A DNA stretch of 48,142 nt from Deltaproteobacteria bacterium (GCA_019310965.1 JAFDDG010000022.1:1-48142), one strand, 5' to 3'. Counted from the stretch's first letter, positions 34,243-43,568 are shown. Numbers and translations are program-made. Notes: generated by a model from the sequence alone, not told the origin.

Positions 34243-35420
34243 GATCCGGCTCCGCTCGGGGCGGCCGTCTCCTCGACGCGAACCTGCATTCCGTCCATGG
34301 CGCTCTCGAGGGTCGAGATGCACACGCGTTCGCCAGCGTCGAGTCCGGTCGAGACGATGGCGTGCTGGCGGGTCACGCGGATCACCTCGACGCTGCGCCA
34401 GCGCAGCCGGCTCTCGGCATCGACCACGAGGACGCGGCCTCCCTCACGCAGCGCGCTGCGCGGGAGCACCACCACCTGGCGGTCGATCCGGCCGCCGATC
34501 TCGGCTTCGACGAACAGGCCGGCCGCCAGCGGCGGACGCTGGCTCTCACTGCGCGCGTAGGGCTTCTCGACCTGTGCCACCACATACACCATGCGCGTGC
34601 GCGGATCGATCTCTCCTTCGGTTCGGACCACCCGGCCTCGCCAGGCGTGCCGTCCCCCGGCAAAATCGGCGCGCAGCTCCACCTCGGGCCCCGGGGTGTC
34701 GGGGGCGTCGCTCTGGTACAGGTGCGGCAGCTCGAGGTAGGCCAGCTCCGAGTCCGGCACCGGCAGGCGCACCTCGGCAAAATCGACGGAATAAACCGTG
34801 GCGAGAGATGTGCCCCGGCTCACGAACTGCCCGACATCCACCTTCTCCTTGCGCACCCGGCCGTCGAAGGGCGCCGAGAGCTCGGTGCGCGCGAGATCGC
34901 GCTGGGCCTGCTCGAGGTTGGCGCGCGCTTCGACCTGCACCGCGCTGGCAATCTTCTCGGCGTTCTCGGCATCGTCGAGCCGGGAGTCGCTGGCAACGTT
35001 GTCGGCGGCCAGCCGCTGCTGACGTTCGAGCTCCTTGCGCGCGCGAGCGAGCTCGCTGCGCGCGCGGCTCACGCTGGCCTGGCTGCGGGTCAGCGCCGTG
35101 CGGTAATCGCCGGCCTCGATGCGAACCAGGGCTTCCTCCGCCCCAAAGAAGCCGCCTGAAACGAAGGAAGGCGCCAGCCATTCGATGCGCCCGGACACCT
35201 CGGCGACCAGCTCGCTCTCGGTGCGAGGCTCCACCGTTCCGTGGGTGACGACCCGGTGCTCGTAGTCCTGGGGCTGGGCGGTGACGGCGCGCACCAGCGG
35301 AATCGGAGCCGGGCGCTCGCGGCTCTCGATGCTGGGGCCAGTCTGGACCAGTACAGCCGCACCAATCGCTCCCGCCACGAGCGCAAGCGCCGGCGCCAGC
35401 ACTCGCGTCGGAATCTTCAT
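34239..35420 (-). CDS. RND periplasmic adaptor (HlyD/AcrA membrane-fusion family)
   Basis: A 393-residue adaptor with an N-terminal membrane anchor (VLAPALALVAGAIGAAVLVQ), a biotinyl-lipoyl-like domain (VSGRIEWLAPSFVSGG...LVRIEAGDY), a coiled-coil hairpin (about 105-185, RSQASVSRARSELARARKELERQQRL), then the beta-barrel (LSAPFDGRVRKEKVDVGQFVSRG) and membrane-proximal domains. It links the permease to an outer-membrane channel. No lipobox cysteine is present, so anchoring is by the N-terminal helix. It is the first gene of the pump operon, with a 4-base overlap to the permease. Substrates of the pump cannot be predicted. Confidence 0.9.
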   Translation of the reverse strand: MKIPTRVLAPALALVAGAIGAAVLVQTGPSIESRERPAPIPLVRAVTAQPQDYEHRVVTHGTVEPRTESELVAEVSGRIEWLAPSFVSGGFFGAEEALVRIEAGDYRTALTRSQASVSRARSELARARKELERQQRLAADNVASDSRLDDAENAEKIASAVQVEARANLEQAQRDLARTELSAPFDGRVRKEKVDVGQFVSRGTSLATVYSVDFAEVRLPVPDSELAYLELPHLYQSDAPDTPGPEVELRADFAGGRHAWRGRVVRTEGEIDPRTRMVYVVAQVEKPYARSESQRPPLAAGLFVEAEIGGRIDRQVVVLPRSALREGGRVLVVDAESRLRWRSVEVIRVTRQHAIVSTGLDAGERVCISTLESAMDGMQVRVEETAAPSGAGS

Positions 35421-35510
35421 TCAGCACATCTTCCGCTTTGTCTGGGACCAGCGTCAAGAGGCCCGCCACGGCGGCGACACTCGCGCGAAGAAGTGGGCAA
35501 TAATCCTCCG

Positions 35511-36878
35511 ATGTCCGCCCCCGAGGCCTCGCTACCGCTCGGACGCATCGTCGCCTACGGCGCCGCGGGCATCGGCGTGACGGCCATGGCGTTCGTCAAC
35601 ACCCTCTACCTCTTCAAGTACAGCACCGACGTGCTGTTGATCGCGCCCGGGGTGATGGGGCTGCTCTACGGTGTGGCGCGCATCTGGGACGCGATCTCCG
35701 ATCCGCTGGTCGGTCGGCTGTCGGATCGGACGAGCTCGCGCCTGGGCCGCCGCCGCTCGTGGATCTTCGCCTCGATCCCCGCGACCGCGATCGCGTTCGT
35801 CACGCTCTGGACACCGCCGGTCGGGCTCGGAAGCATCGGTCTGGCGATCTGGGTCGGGGCGGCCCTGCTGCTCTTCTCGACGGCTCAGACCATGTTCTCC
35901 GTTCCCCACTTCGCGCTCGGCGTGGAAATGACGAGTGCTCACCACGAGCGCACCCGGGTGTTCGGGGTGAGGCAGCTCACCGGCGGCACGGGCCTGCTCG
36001 TCGGACTGGCGGCGTTCTACGGGCTGGCCAGCTCCGCGGAGCCACGCGAGTTCGCGCTTCCGCTGACCGTCTGCATCGCGGGGGGCGCCGCGCTGCTCAC
36101 CGGCCTCGGCATCGCCCGGCTCCGCGAGCGCCCCGAGTACCAGGGGAGAGGCGGCGGCGACCTGCGCCGAGCCTTCTGGGACGTGTTCCGTAATCCGCAC
36201 GCACGGATCCTGCTCGCCGTGTACGGCATCGAGTCCTTCGGTGCCGCATCGACGGGCATCCTCTCGGTCTACGTGACCCAGTACATCGTGAAGGCGCCCC
36301 AGGAATTCTACGTGGTGGTCCTGATGTTCTACATCGTGCCCTCCTTCGCGATCGCCCCCCTCTGGGCACGGGTCTCACGGCGGATGGGCAAGCGACGGCT
36401 CTGGCTGTGGTCGATGTCCGCAGCCGCCGTGGCCTACGTGGCCCACTCGTTCCTGGGTGAAGGCATGATCGTCTTCTGGTGCACGATCTCGGCGATCCAG
36501 GGCGCGACCGCCGGGGTCGGCTACGTCGTCGGGCCTTCGATCAAGGGCGACGTCATCGACTGGGACGAGCTGCAGTCGGGCGAGCGCAAGGAGGGCTCCT
36601 ACCTCGCGGTCTGGACCTTCGTCCAGAAGAGCGCGACGGGGCTGAGTGCGATCCTGCTGGGATTCGCGCTCCAGGCCGTGGGATTCGAGCCCAACGCCGA
36701 GCAGGCCAAGGCCACCAAGGTCATGATCCTGCTGCTCTACGGCGCGTTACCCGGGGCCTGCTACGCGGTCGGCACCTTCCTGCTCTCGCGCTTCCAGCTG
36801 AATGCCCGGGAGCACGCCGCGGTCCGCGCCGAGCTCGAAGCGCGGGCGCGAGCACGGCGCCCGGGCTCGGGCGGCTGA
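35511..36878 (+). CDS. GPH-family (glycoside-pentoside-hexuronide) cation symporter, MFS
   Basis: A 455-residue, 12-helix transporter. The segment ARIWDAISDPLVGRLSDRTSSRLGRRRSWIF is the GPH/MelB signature, with the cation-binding aspartates in helix 2. Later marks are SVPHFALGVEMTSAHHERTRVFGVRQL and VGPSIKGDVIDWDELQSGERKEGSY, both highly typical. Relatives move sugars, but in this type of bacterium many are found beside lipid or steroid catabolic genes with unknown cargo. The ATG at 35511 is used because the fold begins there; the long in-frame lead upstream overlaps the adaptor gene's start region. It is divergent from the RND operon. Confidence 0.86.
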   Translation: MSAPEASLPLGRIVAYGAAGIGVTAMAFVNTLYLFKYSTDVLLIAPGVMGLLYGVARIWDAISDPLVGRLSDRTSSRLGRRRSWIFASIPATAIAFVTLWTPPVGLGSIGLAIWVGAALLLFSTAQTMFSVPHFALGVEMTSAHHERTRVFGVRQLTGGTGLLVGLAAFYGLASSAEPREFALPLTVCIAGGAALLTGLGIARLRERPEYQGRGGGDLRRAFWDVFRNPHARILLAVYGIESFGAASTGILSVYVTQYIVKAPQEFYVVVLMFYIVPSFAIAPLWARVSRRMGKRRLWLWSMSAAAVAYVAHSFLGEGMIVFWCTISAIQGATAGVGYVVGPSIKGDVIDWDELQSGERKEGSYLAVWTFVQKSATGLSAILLGFALQAVGFEPNAEQAKATKVMILLLYGALPGACYAVGTFLLSRFQLNAREHAAVRAELEARARARRPGSGG

Positions 36879-36894
36879 TGCCGTTGCCCATGCT

Positions 36895-36944
36895 AGGGGC
36901 AAGGTTTCGCACCCGGGGGGCAAGTGCGGGCAAGACCTCGCACC
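36895..36944 (+). repeat. Pair of imperfect 18-bp direct repeats
   Basis: Positions 36895-36912 and 36926-36943 share 15 of 18 bases (GGGCAAG-three variable bases-TCGCACCC). They sit just after the GPH symporter stop in the 238-base gap before the MBL gene. The function is unknown; they may be protein-binding repeats or chance. Confidence 0.4.
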
Positions 36945-36965
36945 CCAGCCGTGCTCCGGGCGATC

Positions 36966-36995
36966 ACTCCCGAGGACAGATCGTCTCTCGGGTGT
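36966..36995 (+). terminator. Stem-loop in the gap after the GPH symporter gene
   Basis: ACTCCCGAG (36966-36974) pairs with CTCGGGTGT (36987-36995) with one mismatch, and an inner GAC/GTC pairing extends the stem. No T-run follows, so an intrinsic terminator is only possible; it could also be a transcript-stabilising hairpin. Confidence 0.3.
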
Positions 36996-37116
36996 CTAGG
37001 CGCCTGTTGCCTCCGCCGGCCGCCTTGGCATGGGCCTTGCTGCTCTCGACGCTGCTCGAGCACGATCGCCATCGGTCGGTGAAGGTCGTCCTGAACAGAG
37101 TGACGGAGGAGGGATC

Positions 37117-38322
37117 ATGCATCACAGAACCACCCTGGCGTTCATTGGGGGCATCGCCTCGACTGTGGCCGTTTTCGCCCTCCTCGGGGCTGGAGGCAAG
37201 GTGACCTCCCCCACCGGCACCGCACCTGACCGCTACGTCTACTACCCCGGCACCGAGGCGCTCGAAGCGGATGAGATCCGAATCACGGCATGCGGAACCG
37301 GCCTGCCCGCCGCTCGTCGCGGGCAGGCGGCGAGCTGCTTCCTGCTGGAGCTTGGAAACGGCGACAAGTTCCTGTTCGACATCGGCACGGGCTCAATGGC
37401 CAACATTGCCTCGATGATGATCCCCATGGACTTCTTGACGAAGATCTTCATCAGTCACCTGCACACGGACCACTGGGGGGATCTCGCCGGACTCTGGGCG
37501 GGCGGCTGGACGGCGGGCCGAACGGGGCCGCTCGAAGTCTGGGGGCCGAGCGGTGCCCGCCCGGATATGGGAACCAAGCATGCCATCGAGCACTTCTTGC
37601 AGACCTACAACTGGGACTCTATGACCCGGCAGGCAATGATCAGCCCGGTGCCCGGAAAGATCACGGTCCATGAGTTCGACTACAAGGGCGAGAACGAAGT
37701 CATCTACCAAGAGAACGGTGTGACGGTGCGTTCCTGGCCCGCCATCCACGCCGGAGACGGTCCCGTCAGCCTCGCGCTCGAATGGAACGGATACAAGATC
37801 GTCTACAGCGGCGACACGACGCCGACGAAGTGGACGCTCGAGTACGCGAAGGACGCGGACGTGTTGATCCACGAGTCCATGCCCATGCCCGGCGACATGG
37901 TGAAGTTCTACAACCAGCCGCCGGAACGGGGACTCCGTGCTTCCTGCGGCTTCCACACCTGCCCTCCGGCTTTCGGAAAGGTCATGAGCGTCGTGAAGCC
38001 TCGACTCGCCGTGATGTTCCACTGGTTCAACGAGGAAGGAACCCGCTACAACCAGTACGACGGCGTACGTCAGACCTACGACGGCCCGCTCTCGATGGCG
38101 ACCGACATGATGGTCTGGAACGTGCGGCGGGACGAGATCATCGAGCGCATGGCCGTCAGCCCGGACGATGCGTGGGACGTGCCCGGTCCGGGACGCCCGA
38201 GTGCGCCCGATCCCGATTTCCCGAGCCAGTATACCGAGTTCACTTTGAAGGGGCGCTTCGACACGACCGAAGCCGAGAAGAAGACGCGCGACGCCTACAA
38301 CGAGATGTACGGGTTGCAGTAG
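37117..38322 (+). CDS. Exported MBL-fold metallo-hydrolase
   Basis: A 401-residue metallo-beta-lactamase-fold hydrolase with an N-terminal signal or anchor helix (TLAFIGGIASTVAVFALLGAGG). The metal motif is SHLHTDHWGD (H114, H116, D118, H119), with further ligands likely in IHAGDG, VYSGDTTPT and MFHWF. The start of the fold, RITACGTGLPAARRGQAASCFLLEL, resembles RNase Z/arylsulfatase-like members and the GntH-type group. GGAGGA at 37105-37110 supports ATG 37117. It precedes the sulfatase gene by 55 bases in the same direction and is probably cotranscribed. Export suggests a periplasmic ester or sulfate-ester substrate rather than tRNA. Confidence 0.82.
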   Translation: MHHRTTLAFIGGIASTVAVFALLGAGGKVTSPTGTAPDRYVYYPGTEALEADEIRITACGTGLPAARRGQAASCFLLELGNGDKFLFDIGTGSMANIASMMIPMDFLTKIFISHLHTDHWGDLAGLWAGGWTAGRTGPLEVWGPSGARPDMGTKHAIEHFLQTYNWDSMTRQAMISPVPGKITVHEFDYKGENEVIYQENGVTVRSWPAIHAGDGPVSLALEWNGYKIVYSGDTTPTKWTLEYAKDADVLIHESMPMPGDMVKFYNQPPERGLRASCGFHTCPPAFGKVMSVVKPRLAVMFHWFNEEGTRYNQYDGVRQTYDGPLSMATDMMVWNVRRDEIIERMAVSPDDAWDVPGPGRPSAPDPDFPSQYTEFTLKGRFDTTEAEKKTRDAYNEMYGLQ

Positions 38323-38377
38323 AAGCGATCACATGAGACCGAGTGGACCGGACTCGACTCCTTCAGGAGGGACAACG

Positions 38378-40678
38378 ATGCGAGCCAGAATCATCAGCCT
38401 CTGCAAGCGCACGGGGGCCGTTGCCCTCCTGCTGGCCTTTGTCGCGAGTGCCGCGACACCCGCCGACACGCCGGAGTTCAAAGGCAAAATCGCACGCTCG
38501 TATGCGGACAGCGAGGAGTGGTGGCCGGCTCCTGAGGTGCCGCCCAAAGGCGCACCCAATGTCATCATCTTCCTGCTGGACGATGTGGGCTTCGCGCAGG
38601 TGCAGAGCTTCGGTGGCCTGATCGAAACGCCGAACATCAACCGCCTGGGCGAGAACGGGCTCCGGTACAACAACTTCCATACGACCGCTCTCTGTTCCCC
38701 CTCGCGCGCATCGCTGATGGCCGGGCGGAATCCGCATTCGATCGGTCTGGGGAGTCATGCTCTCACGGCGATGGGCTTCCCCGGCTACAACGCAGTGGTG
38801 CCCCCGACTGCGAAGTCTGTCGCGAACTACCTTCAGGAGGCGGGCTATGTGAACTATGCGCTCGGGAAGTGGGACCACACCCCGCTCTACGAAGTCTCCC
38901 AGGTCGGTCCCTTCGAGCGCTGGCCCAGTGGCGAGGGTTTCGAGCACGCCTACACATTCATGGCGGCCGATGTGCATCAGTTCATTCCCGTCATGTGGAA
39001 CGACCACACACCGGAGCCCTATCGCAAGACCTATCACCTGGATCGGGATCTCGCCGATCGCGCCATTCAATGGATCACGGGGCACAAGTCCATCAAGCCG
39101 GATCTGCCTTTCATGATGCTCTGGGCATCGGGCTCCATGCACTCGCCGCACCATGCTCCTCCCGAATATCTGGAGAAGTACCGAGGGAAGTTCGACATGG
39201 GCTGGGACAAGGCCCGGGAGATGATCCTGGAGAACCAGAAAAAGCTCGGCGTGGTTCCTGCCGACACGAAGCTCAGCGCGCGGATCCCCGAGATCCCTGC
39301 CTGGGATTCGCTCGAGCCGGAGGTGCGGAAGCTCTACGCCCGCCAGATGGAGACCTTTGCCGCGCAGATGGAGCTCGTGGATCACGAGATTGGCCGGGTG
39401 GTCGCCGAGCTGGAGCGCATCGGAGAGCTGGACAATACGCTGATCTTCGTGACCGCCGACAACGGCGCGAGCGGCGAAGGGGGTCTGGCCGGGACCTTCA
39501 ACGAGACCTACGTGCTCAACGGACTGCAGACGGAGTTCGAGGCGAACATGCGCCACTACGAGAGCTGGGGCGACGCCACGACCTACCCCCACTACCACGC
39601 GGGCTGGGCCATGGCGGGCAACACGCCCTTTCCGTATTTCAAGCAGAGCTCGCACCGCGGTGGCCAGCACGACGCCCTGGTGGTGCACTGGCCCGCGGGT
39701 ATCGAGGCCAAGGGCGAGATCCGCAGCCAGTACCACCACATCACGGACATCGCGCCGACGATTCTCGAGGCCGCCCAGGTAGCTGTCCCCGACACCTACC
39801 ATGGCGTCGAGCAGCAGCCGCTGGATGGCGTCTCGATAGCCTACTCGTTCGATGACGCAGACGCGCCGAACCGAAAGACGGTTCAGTACTACGAGATGTT
39901 CGGTAACCGGGCGATCTGGAGGGATGGCTGGAAGGCCGTCACGCTCCACGCCAATCGCATGCCCTGGGACGTGAACGTGGTGCTGCCCTTCGATCAAGAC
40001 AAGTGGGAGCTCTACCACGTGGCCGAGGACTTCTCGGAGAGCACCGACCTGGCCGCGGAGCACCCCGAGAAGCTCGAGGAGCTGATAGAGCTCTTCGACG
40101 AGCAGGCCTGGAAGTACAACGTGTATCCGTTGCACGACGACATGATCCAGCGCCTGGCCAAGCAGCAGGACCGTCTCTTTGGCGATCAGAAGGATTTCGT
40201 GTACTTCGCGCCTGGCGCCTTCCGGATCGCGGAGAAGGCTTCCGCTCCGGTGAAGAACCGCGCTCACACGATCGCGACGACGATCGATCTGACCGGGAAG
40301 GAAGAGGGTGTCATCGTGGCGGTGGGCGGAATGACCGGTGGGTTCACCCTATTCATCAAGAACCACCGGCTCTACTTCGACTACAACTATCTGGACGGCG
40401 TCTACTACACACTCGAGTCCCCCGTTCTCCCCAGGGGAGAGACCGAGCTGAAATTCAACTTCATCAAGACCGGTCCATTTCAGGGTACGGGAGAGCTCTA
40501 CATCGGCGGTGAGAAAGTGGCCGCGGTGGAGATGCCGAAGATGCACATCAGCACCTACTCACTGGCCGAGACCTTCGACGTGGGACGGGATACGGGGACC
40601 CAGGTATCGAAGCTCTACACGGACCCCTTCCCGTTCGAGGGTGCTCTCGACAGGGTGACCATCCAGCTCACCGACTAG
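38378..40678 (+). CDS. Arylsulfatase (FGly type I) with C-terminal extension
   Basis: A 766-residue exported sulfatase. A signal peptide (1-~28) precedes the alkaline-phosphatase-fold core. LLDDVGF supplies metal aspartates D68 and D69, and ALCSPSRASLMAGR supplies C106 in the CxPxR motif that must be converted to formylglycine. LGKWDH and FVTADNGASGEGG give further active-site residues. The last ~170 residues form a beta-rich C-terminal domain found in the large arylsulfatase subfamily. CAGGAGGG (38364-38371) fixes ATG 38378. No formylglycine-generating enzyme is in the window. With the MBL protein it probably strips sulfate from a sulfated organic compound. Confidence 0.9.
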   Translation: MRARIISLCKRTGAVALLLAFVASAATPADTPEFKGKIARSYADSEEWWPAPEVPPKGAPNVIIFLLDDVGFAQVQSFGGLIETPNINRLGENGLRYNNFHTTALCSPSRASLMAGRNPHSIGLGSHALTAMGFPGYNAVVPPTAKSVANYLQEAGYVNYALGKWDHTPLYEVSQVGPFERWPSGEGFEHAYTFMAADVHQFIPVMWNDHTPEPYRKTYHLDRDLADRAIQWITGHKSIKPDLPFMMLWASGSMHSPHHAPPEYLEKYRGKFDMGWDKAREMILENQKKLGVVPADTKLSARIPEIPAWDSLEPEVRKLYARQMETFAAQMELVDHEIGRVVAELERIGELDNTLIFVTADNGASGEGGLAGTFNETYVLNGLQTEFEANMRHYESWGDATTYPHYHAGWAMAGNTPFPYFKQSSHRGGQHDALVVHWPAGIEAKGEIRSQYHHITDIAPTILEAAQVAVPDTYHGVEQQPLDGVSIAYSFDDADAPNRKTVQYYEMFGNRAIWRDGWKAVTLHANRMPWDVNVVLPFDQDKWELYHVAEDFSESTDLAAEHPEKLEELIELFDEQAWKYNVYPLHDDMIQRLAKQQDRLFGDQKDFVYFAPGAFRIAEKASAPVKNRAHTIATTIDLTGKEEGVIVAVGGMTGGFTLFIKNHRLYFDYNYLDGVYYTLESPVLPRGETELKFNFIKTGPFQGTGELYIGGEKVAAVEMPKMHISTYSLAETFDVGRDTGTQVSKLYTDPFPFEGALDRVTIQLTD

Positions 40679-40863
40679 CAGGGTGCTGAAATAGCTCGAC
40701 GAGCGGTGCCCGTGCCGGGTGCGAAGGCGGTGTCGTGCTCATGCGCCGGCGCCCCCTGCCCCTTCACAGGAGATGCGCAGCGCCTGCGTTGGGGCACCTC
40801 TGCTTCCGCGCGCCACCGCCTTCGCACCCGGCACGCTCCTCCGTGGGGTCCGGCAACACCCTC
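40679..40863. mobile_element. MITE-like palindromic element, copy B
   Basis: This 185-base segment begins CAGGGTGCTGAAATAG and ends with the partly inverted GGCAACACCCT, giving short terminal inverted repeats (AGGGTG-x-TG). Inside is a perfect 22-bp inverted repeat (40711-40732 with 40814-40835) flanking smaller GC hairpins near 40770-40800. Its left 71 bases recur at 30933-31003. It has no coding capacity and no obvious target-site duplication. The terminal sequence recalls ends of some insertion sequences, so a non-autonomous transposon remnant is a fair reading. Confidence 0.55.
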
Positions 40864-40927
40864 ACGTCGTCAGCGCGAGACGAGGGAGTTCCCTCGCATG
40901 CATCACGCCCAGGGTCGCTGCCTCTCC

Positions 40928-41743
40928 TCAGGCCCCGGCGGCGGCCACAGGCGCGAAGGGATCGAACGCCAGCTCTCGTCGGGGACCGCCGATCGTCCCG
41001 GGCCAGCGTGAGCTGCCGATCGTATCGACGAAGGGCCAGAACGCCTCCGGGTCGATGGGCGCGGCCAGCGCGATGTCGCGCGCCGTCATGCGCATCGTGT
41101 CGAGGCGGGCGGTGGCCTCGCCGCACATCGGCAACAGCTTCGCGATCGGGTCCCACGGGCTCCCGAGCAGCTCGAGCTCGCCCTCGACGTTCTCCCGCTG
41201 CAGCGGCTCGAAGGCCGTGCGCACCGTCACGACGTGGGGCGGAAAGTCGTAGGCTTTCTCGGCGCCCCCCACGGCGCGGGAGACCTTCACCCACCACTCG
41301 CGCTCCTCGTGGGTGCTAGGGACTTGCACGGCACCCGTGGCCTTCCCGTGAAACTCGATGAACGTGTAGCCCTGGTGCGAACAGCGGGCATGGACGGCGT
41401 CGCCCAGCCGGAAGTACTCGATCTCGGCCGGATACTTGGGCTGGCCGTTCATGGCCTTGCTGATGTAGATGGCCGACTCCTGGTCGATCCCGTAGCCGAT
41501 CGTGTAGTAGCCCTTCGTTCCGCGGTAGTCGGCGTCCACGTTGATGAGCACACCGAACTCGGACTCGTCGAGCACGGCGACGCGGTAGATCGACAGGTGC
41601 ACGTTCGATTCGTCGCTCGCGTCGATGCCCGGGGGCAGCAGCGCAGCGATGCACGCCGGGTCCGTCGGGTAGTCGATCTTGAGAAAGGGCCATCCGTCGA
41701 TCTCGCCGGGATTGGTCCTGAGTGCGTTGCCGTTCGCTGCCAT
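40928..41743 (-). CDS. Acetoacetate decarboxylase-like (ADC family) protein
   Basis: A 271-residue protein of the acetoacetate decarboxylase fold. Supporting stretches are LLPPGIDASDESNVHLSIYRVAVLDESEFGVLINVDADYRGTKGYYTIGYGIDQESAIYISKAMNGQPKYPAEIEYFRLGD (read in pieces, a classic beta-cone core) and the C-terminal PMCGEATARLDTMRMTARDIALAAPIDPEAFWPF. The family's Schiff-base lysine would be expected around ISKAMNGQPKYPA, but assignment needs an alignment. Many members of the broader family are dehydratases or aldolases rather than decarboxylases. The ATG at 41743 has a GAGGAG site upstream, and a strong GC hairpin lies just beyond it. Confidence 0.8.
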   Translation of the reverse strand: MAANGNALRTNPGEIDGWPFLKIDYPTDPACIAALLPPGIDASDESNVHLSIYRVAVLDESEFGVLINVDADYRGTKGYYTIGYGIDQESAIYISKAMNGQPKYPAEIEYFRLGDAVHARCSHQGYTFIEFHGKATGAVQVPSTHEEREWWVKVSRAVGGAEKAYDFPPHVVTVRTAFEPLQRENVEGELELLGSPWDPIAKLLPMCGEATARLDTMRMTARDIALAAPIDPEAFWPFVDTIGSSRWPGTIGGPRRELAFDPFAPVAAAGA

Positions 41744-41757
41744 GTCTCGTCTCCTCG

Positions 41758-41778
41758 GCCCCCCATTCCTTGGGGGGC
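41758..41778 (-). promoter_or_regulatory. Strong GC hairpin in the leader of the ADC-like gene
   Basis: Six C's (41759-41764) face six G's (41772-41777), with G-C and A-T pairs extending the stem and a five-base loop. It ends two bases before the GAGGAG ribosome site of the ADC-like gene on the minus strand. It might influence translation or mark the mRNA 5' end; no known riboswitch is recognised. Confidence 0.35.
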
Positions 41779-41936
41779 GGGCGGTGGTTGGATCGCTCGA
41801 GCTGCCCTCGACGCTTCGAGCCACTATACGACGAGACGCCCGGCAGTGGAAGGGAGCAGGGAACGACCCCCTCGCGAATACCCGGCCATGGTCCCCGCGT
41901 CTGCTCCCGCCGCGCCTCGACGCTCTCGAGCCGTCG

Positions 41937-43568
41937 CTAGCGACACAGGCCCCCGCCGAGCAGCTGCACCGGCTCGCAATCGTAGAGCAGGCGGCCCACC
42001 TCGCCGTGTTGCCAGTCGAGCAGCCGGAGGGCGTTCGCCGGCGGCATGCCGGGCGCCGCTTCGTCCTGCAGCTCGCCGAGCGAAACGGGGTACCCCACCC
42101 AGTCCTTGGGTGCGCGCCAGCCGGGCGGAGGCACCAGCTCCGCGTGGGTGCCCGAAACCGGGTAGCGCTGACGCCAGATGTGGATGGCCTCGGCCATCTC
42201 CTCCACCACTTCTGGATGCGCCGCGGCGAGATTGTTCATCTCGTTCGGATCTTCGGAGATCTGGAACAAGTAGTTCGTGACCGTCGCGGAGAGCAGTCCC
42301 TGTTGAATCTCCTGCACCAACTTCCACTCGTCGTTGAACGCCGTCAGATTGTATTGCCCAGCGATCGGCGTCTCCGAGGCGAAGTAGAGATAGTCTTTGC
42401 GCGGCACGCGCTCGTTGCCGAGGATCGCCGCCGACAGGTCGCGGCCGTCGAGTTCGAACTCGCCGCCCCGCTTCACCCCGGCCGCGCCGGCCAGGGTCGG
42501 GAACACGTCCATCGCGGACATGATGCTGTCGAAGCGCTGGCCGCCCTTGATCTCGGCGGGCCAGCGCAGCGCCGCGACCACGCGGATGCCACCCTCGAAG
42601 GTTTCGCCCTTCCCTCCGCGCAGCGGAACGTTGTCGGCGCCACCGAAGGCATAGGCGGCACCGCCGTTGTCGCTGAAAAAGAGCACGATGGTGTTCTCGG
42701 CGATGCCCTCCGCGTCGAGAGTGTCGAGTACCTTGCCGATCGCCTGGTCCATGCCGTCGACGACCGCTGCGTACATGGGACGGGCGCTCTTCTGCAGTAT
42801 CAGCTTGCGAATGCGGCGGGTCTCGTCGGTCTGGCGACTGCGGGCGGGTTTGCGATCGTCGCCCATGTCCGCGTACTTCTGCTTCAAGTCATCCGGAGCG
42901 TCGAGCGGAGTGTGCGGCGCGATGAAGGGCATGTAGAGAAAGAAGGGCTTGTTCCGGTCGCGCTCGCGGATGAAGCGAGAGACCTCGTCGCCGAGCAGGA
43001 ACGACTCGTAGCCTTCGTCGTCGATGCTGACCCCGTTGCGCTGGAAATCCTTGCCGCCCTGGTTCGCGAAAGGCGGGAAGTAGCCCACCTCCGTGTGCAG
43101 GTGGCCGTAGAAGTGCTCGAAGCCGCGCTGGTTCGGGTGATAGGTCATCTGTGCGTGGCCCAGGTGCCACTTGCCCACCATTGCGGTCTGGTAGCCGGCG
43201 GCGAGGAAGCTCTGCGGCATGAAGTGCTCGTCGGGATGAATGCCGTTGGTATGCCACGGCATGATCACGCCGTAGGCCACGCCGAGCCGCATCGGATCGC
43301 GTCCGGTCATCAACGCCGCACGCGTCGGCGAGCAGATCGGCGTCGTGTAGAAGCGATGCAGCTCGACGCCTTCGCTGGCCAGACGGTCGAGAGAGGGAGT
43401 TTCGATCACCGCTTCACCGTGGAACCCCACGTCGGCCCAGCCGAGGTCGTCGGCGACGATCACGACCACGTTCGGCTGCTGCGGGGCCGCACTCGCGAGA
43501 GAAGCGGCGACCCACAGGCTTGCGAGGGTCAGCCCGAGGGTAAGGCGAAGCAGAGGGGGCGCTGCCAT
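41937..43568 (-). CDS. Arylsulfatase (FGly type I)
   Basis: A 543-residue exported sulfatase. Its signal peptide (MAAPPLLRLTLGLTLASLWVAASLASAA) is followed by VVVIVADDLGWADVG (metal D40, D41), PICSPTRAALMTGR with the formylglycine cysteine C79, GKWHLGH, and LFFSDNGGA. Domain length and the C-terminal YLFQISEDPNEMNNLAAAHPEV region are typical of standard-size arylsulfatases. The AAGGAG site 10 bases upstream supports ATG 43568. It is divergent from the small VOC gene at 43714 and lies about 190 bases upstream of, and in the same direction as, the ADC-like gene, though that gap and the hairpin make cotranscription uncertain. It is distinct from the larger sulfatase at 38378. Confidence 0.9.
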   Translation of the reverse strand: MAAPPLLRLTLGLTLASLWVAASLASAAPQQPNVVVIVADDLGWADVGFHGEAVIETPSLDRLASEGVELHRFYTTPICSPTRAALMTGRDPMRLGVAYGVIMPWHTNGIHPDEHFMPQSFLAAGYQTAMVGKWHLGHAQMTYHPNQRGFEHFYGHLHTEVGYFPPFANQGGKDFQRNGVSIDDEGYESFLLGDEVSRFIRERDRNKPFFLYMPFIAPHTPLDAPDDLKQKYADMGDDRKPARSRQTDETRRIRKLILQKSARPMYAAVVDGMDQAIGKVLDTLDAEGIAENTIVLFFSDNGGAAYAFGGADNVPLRGGKGETFEGGIRVVAALRWPAEIKGGQRFDSIMSAMDVFPTLAGAAGVKRGGEFELDGRDLSAAILGNERVPRKDYLYFASETPIAGQYNLTAFNDEWKLVQEIQQGLLSATVTNYLFQISEDPNEMNNLAAAHPEVVEEMAEAIHIWRQRYPVSGTHAELVPPPGWRAPKDWVGYPVSLGELQDEAAPGMPPANALRLLDWQHGEVGRLLYDCEPVQLLGGGLCR

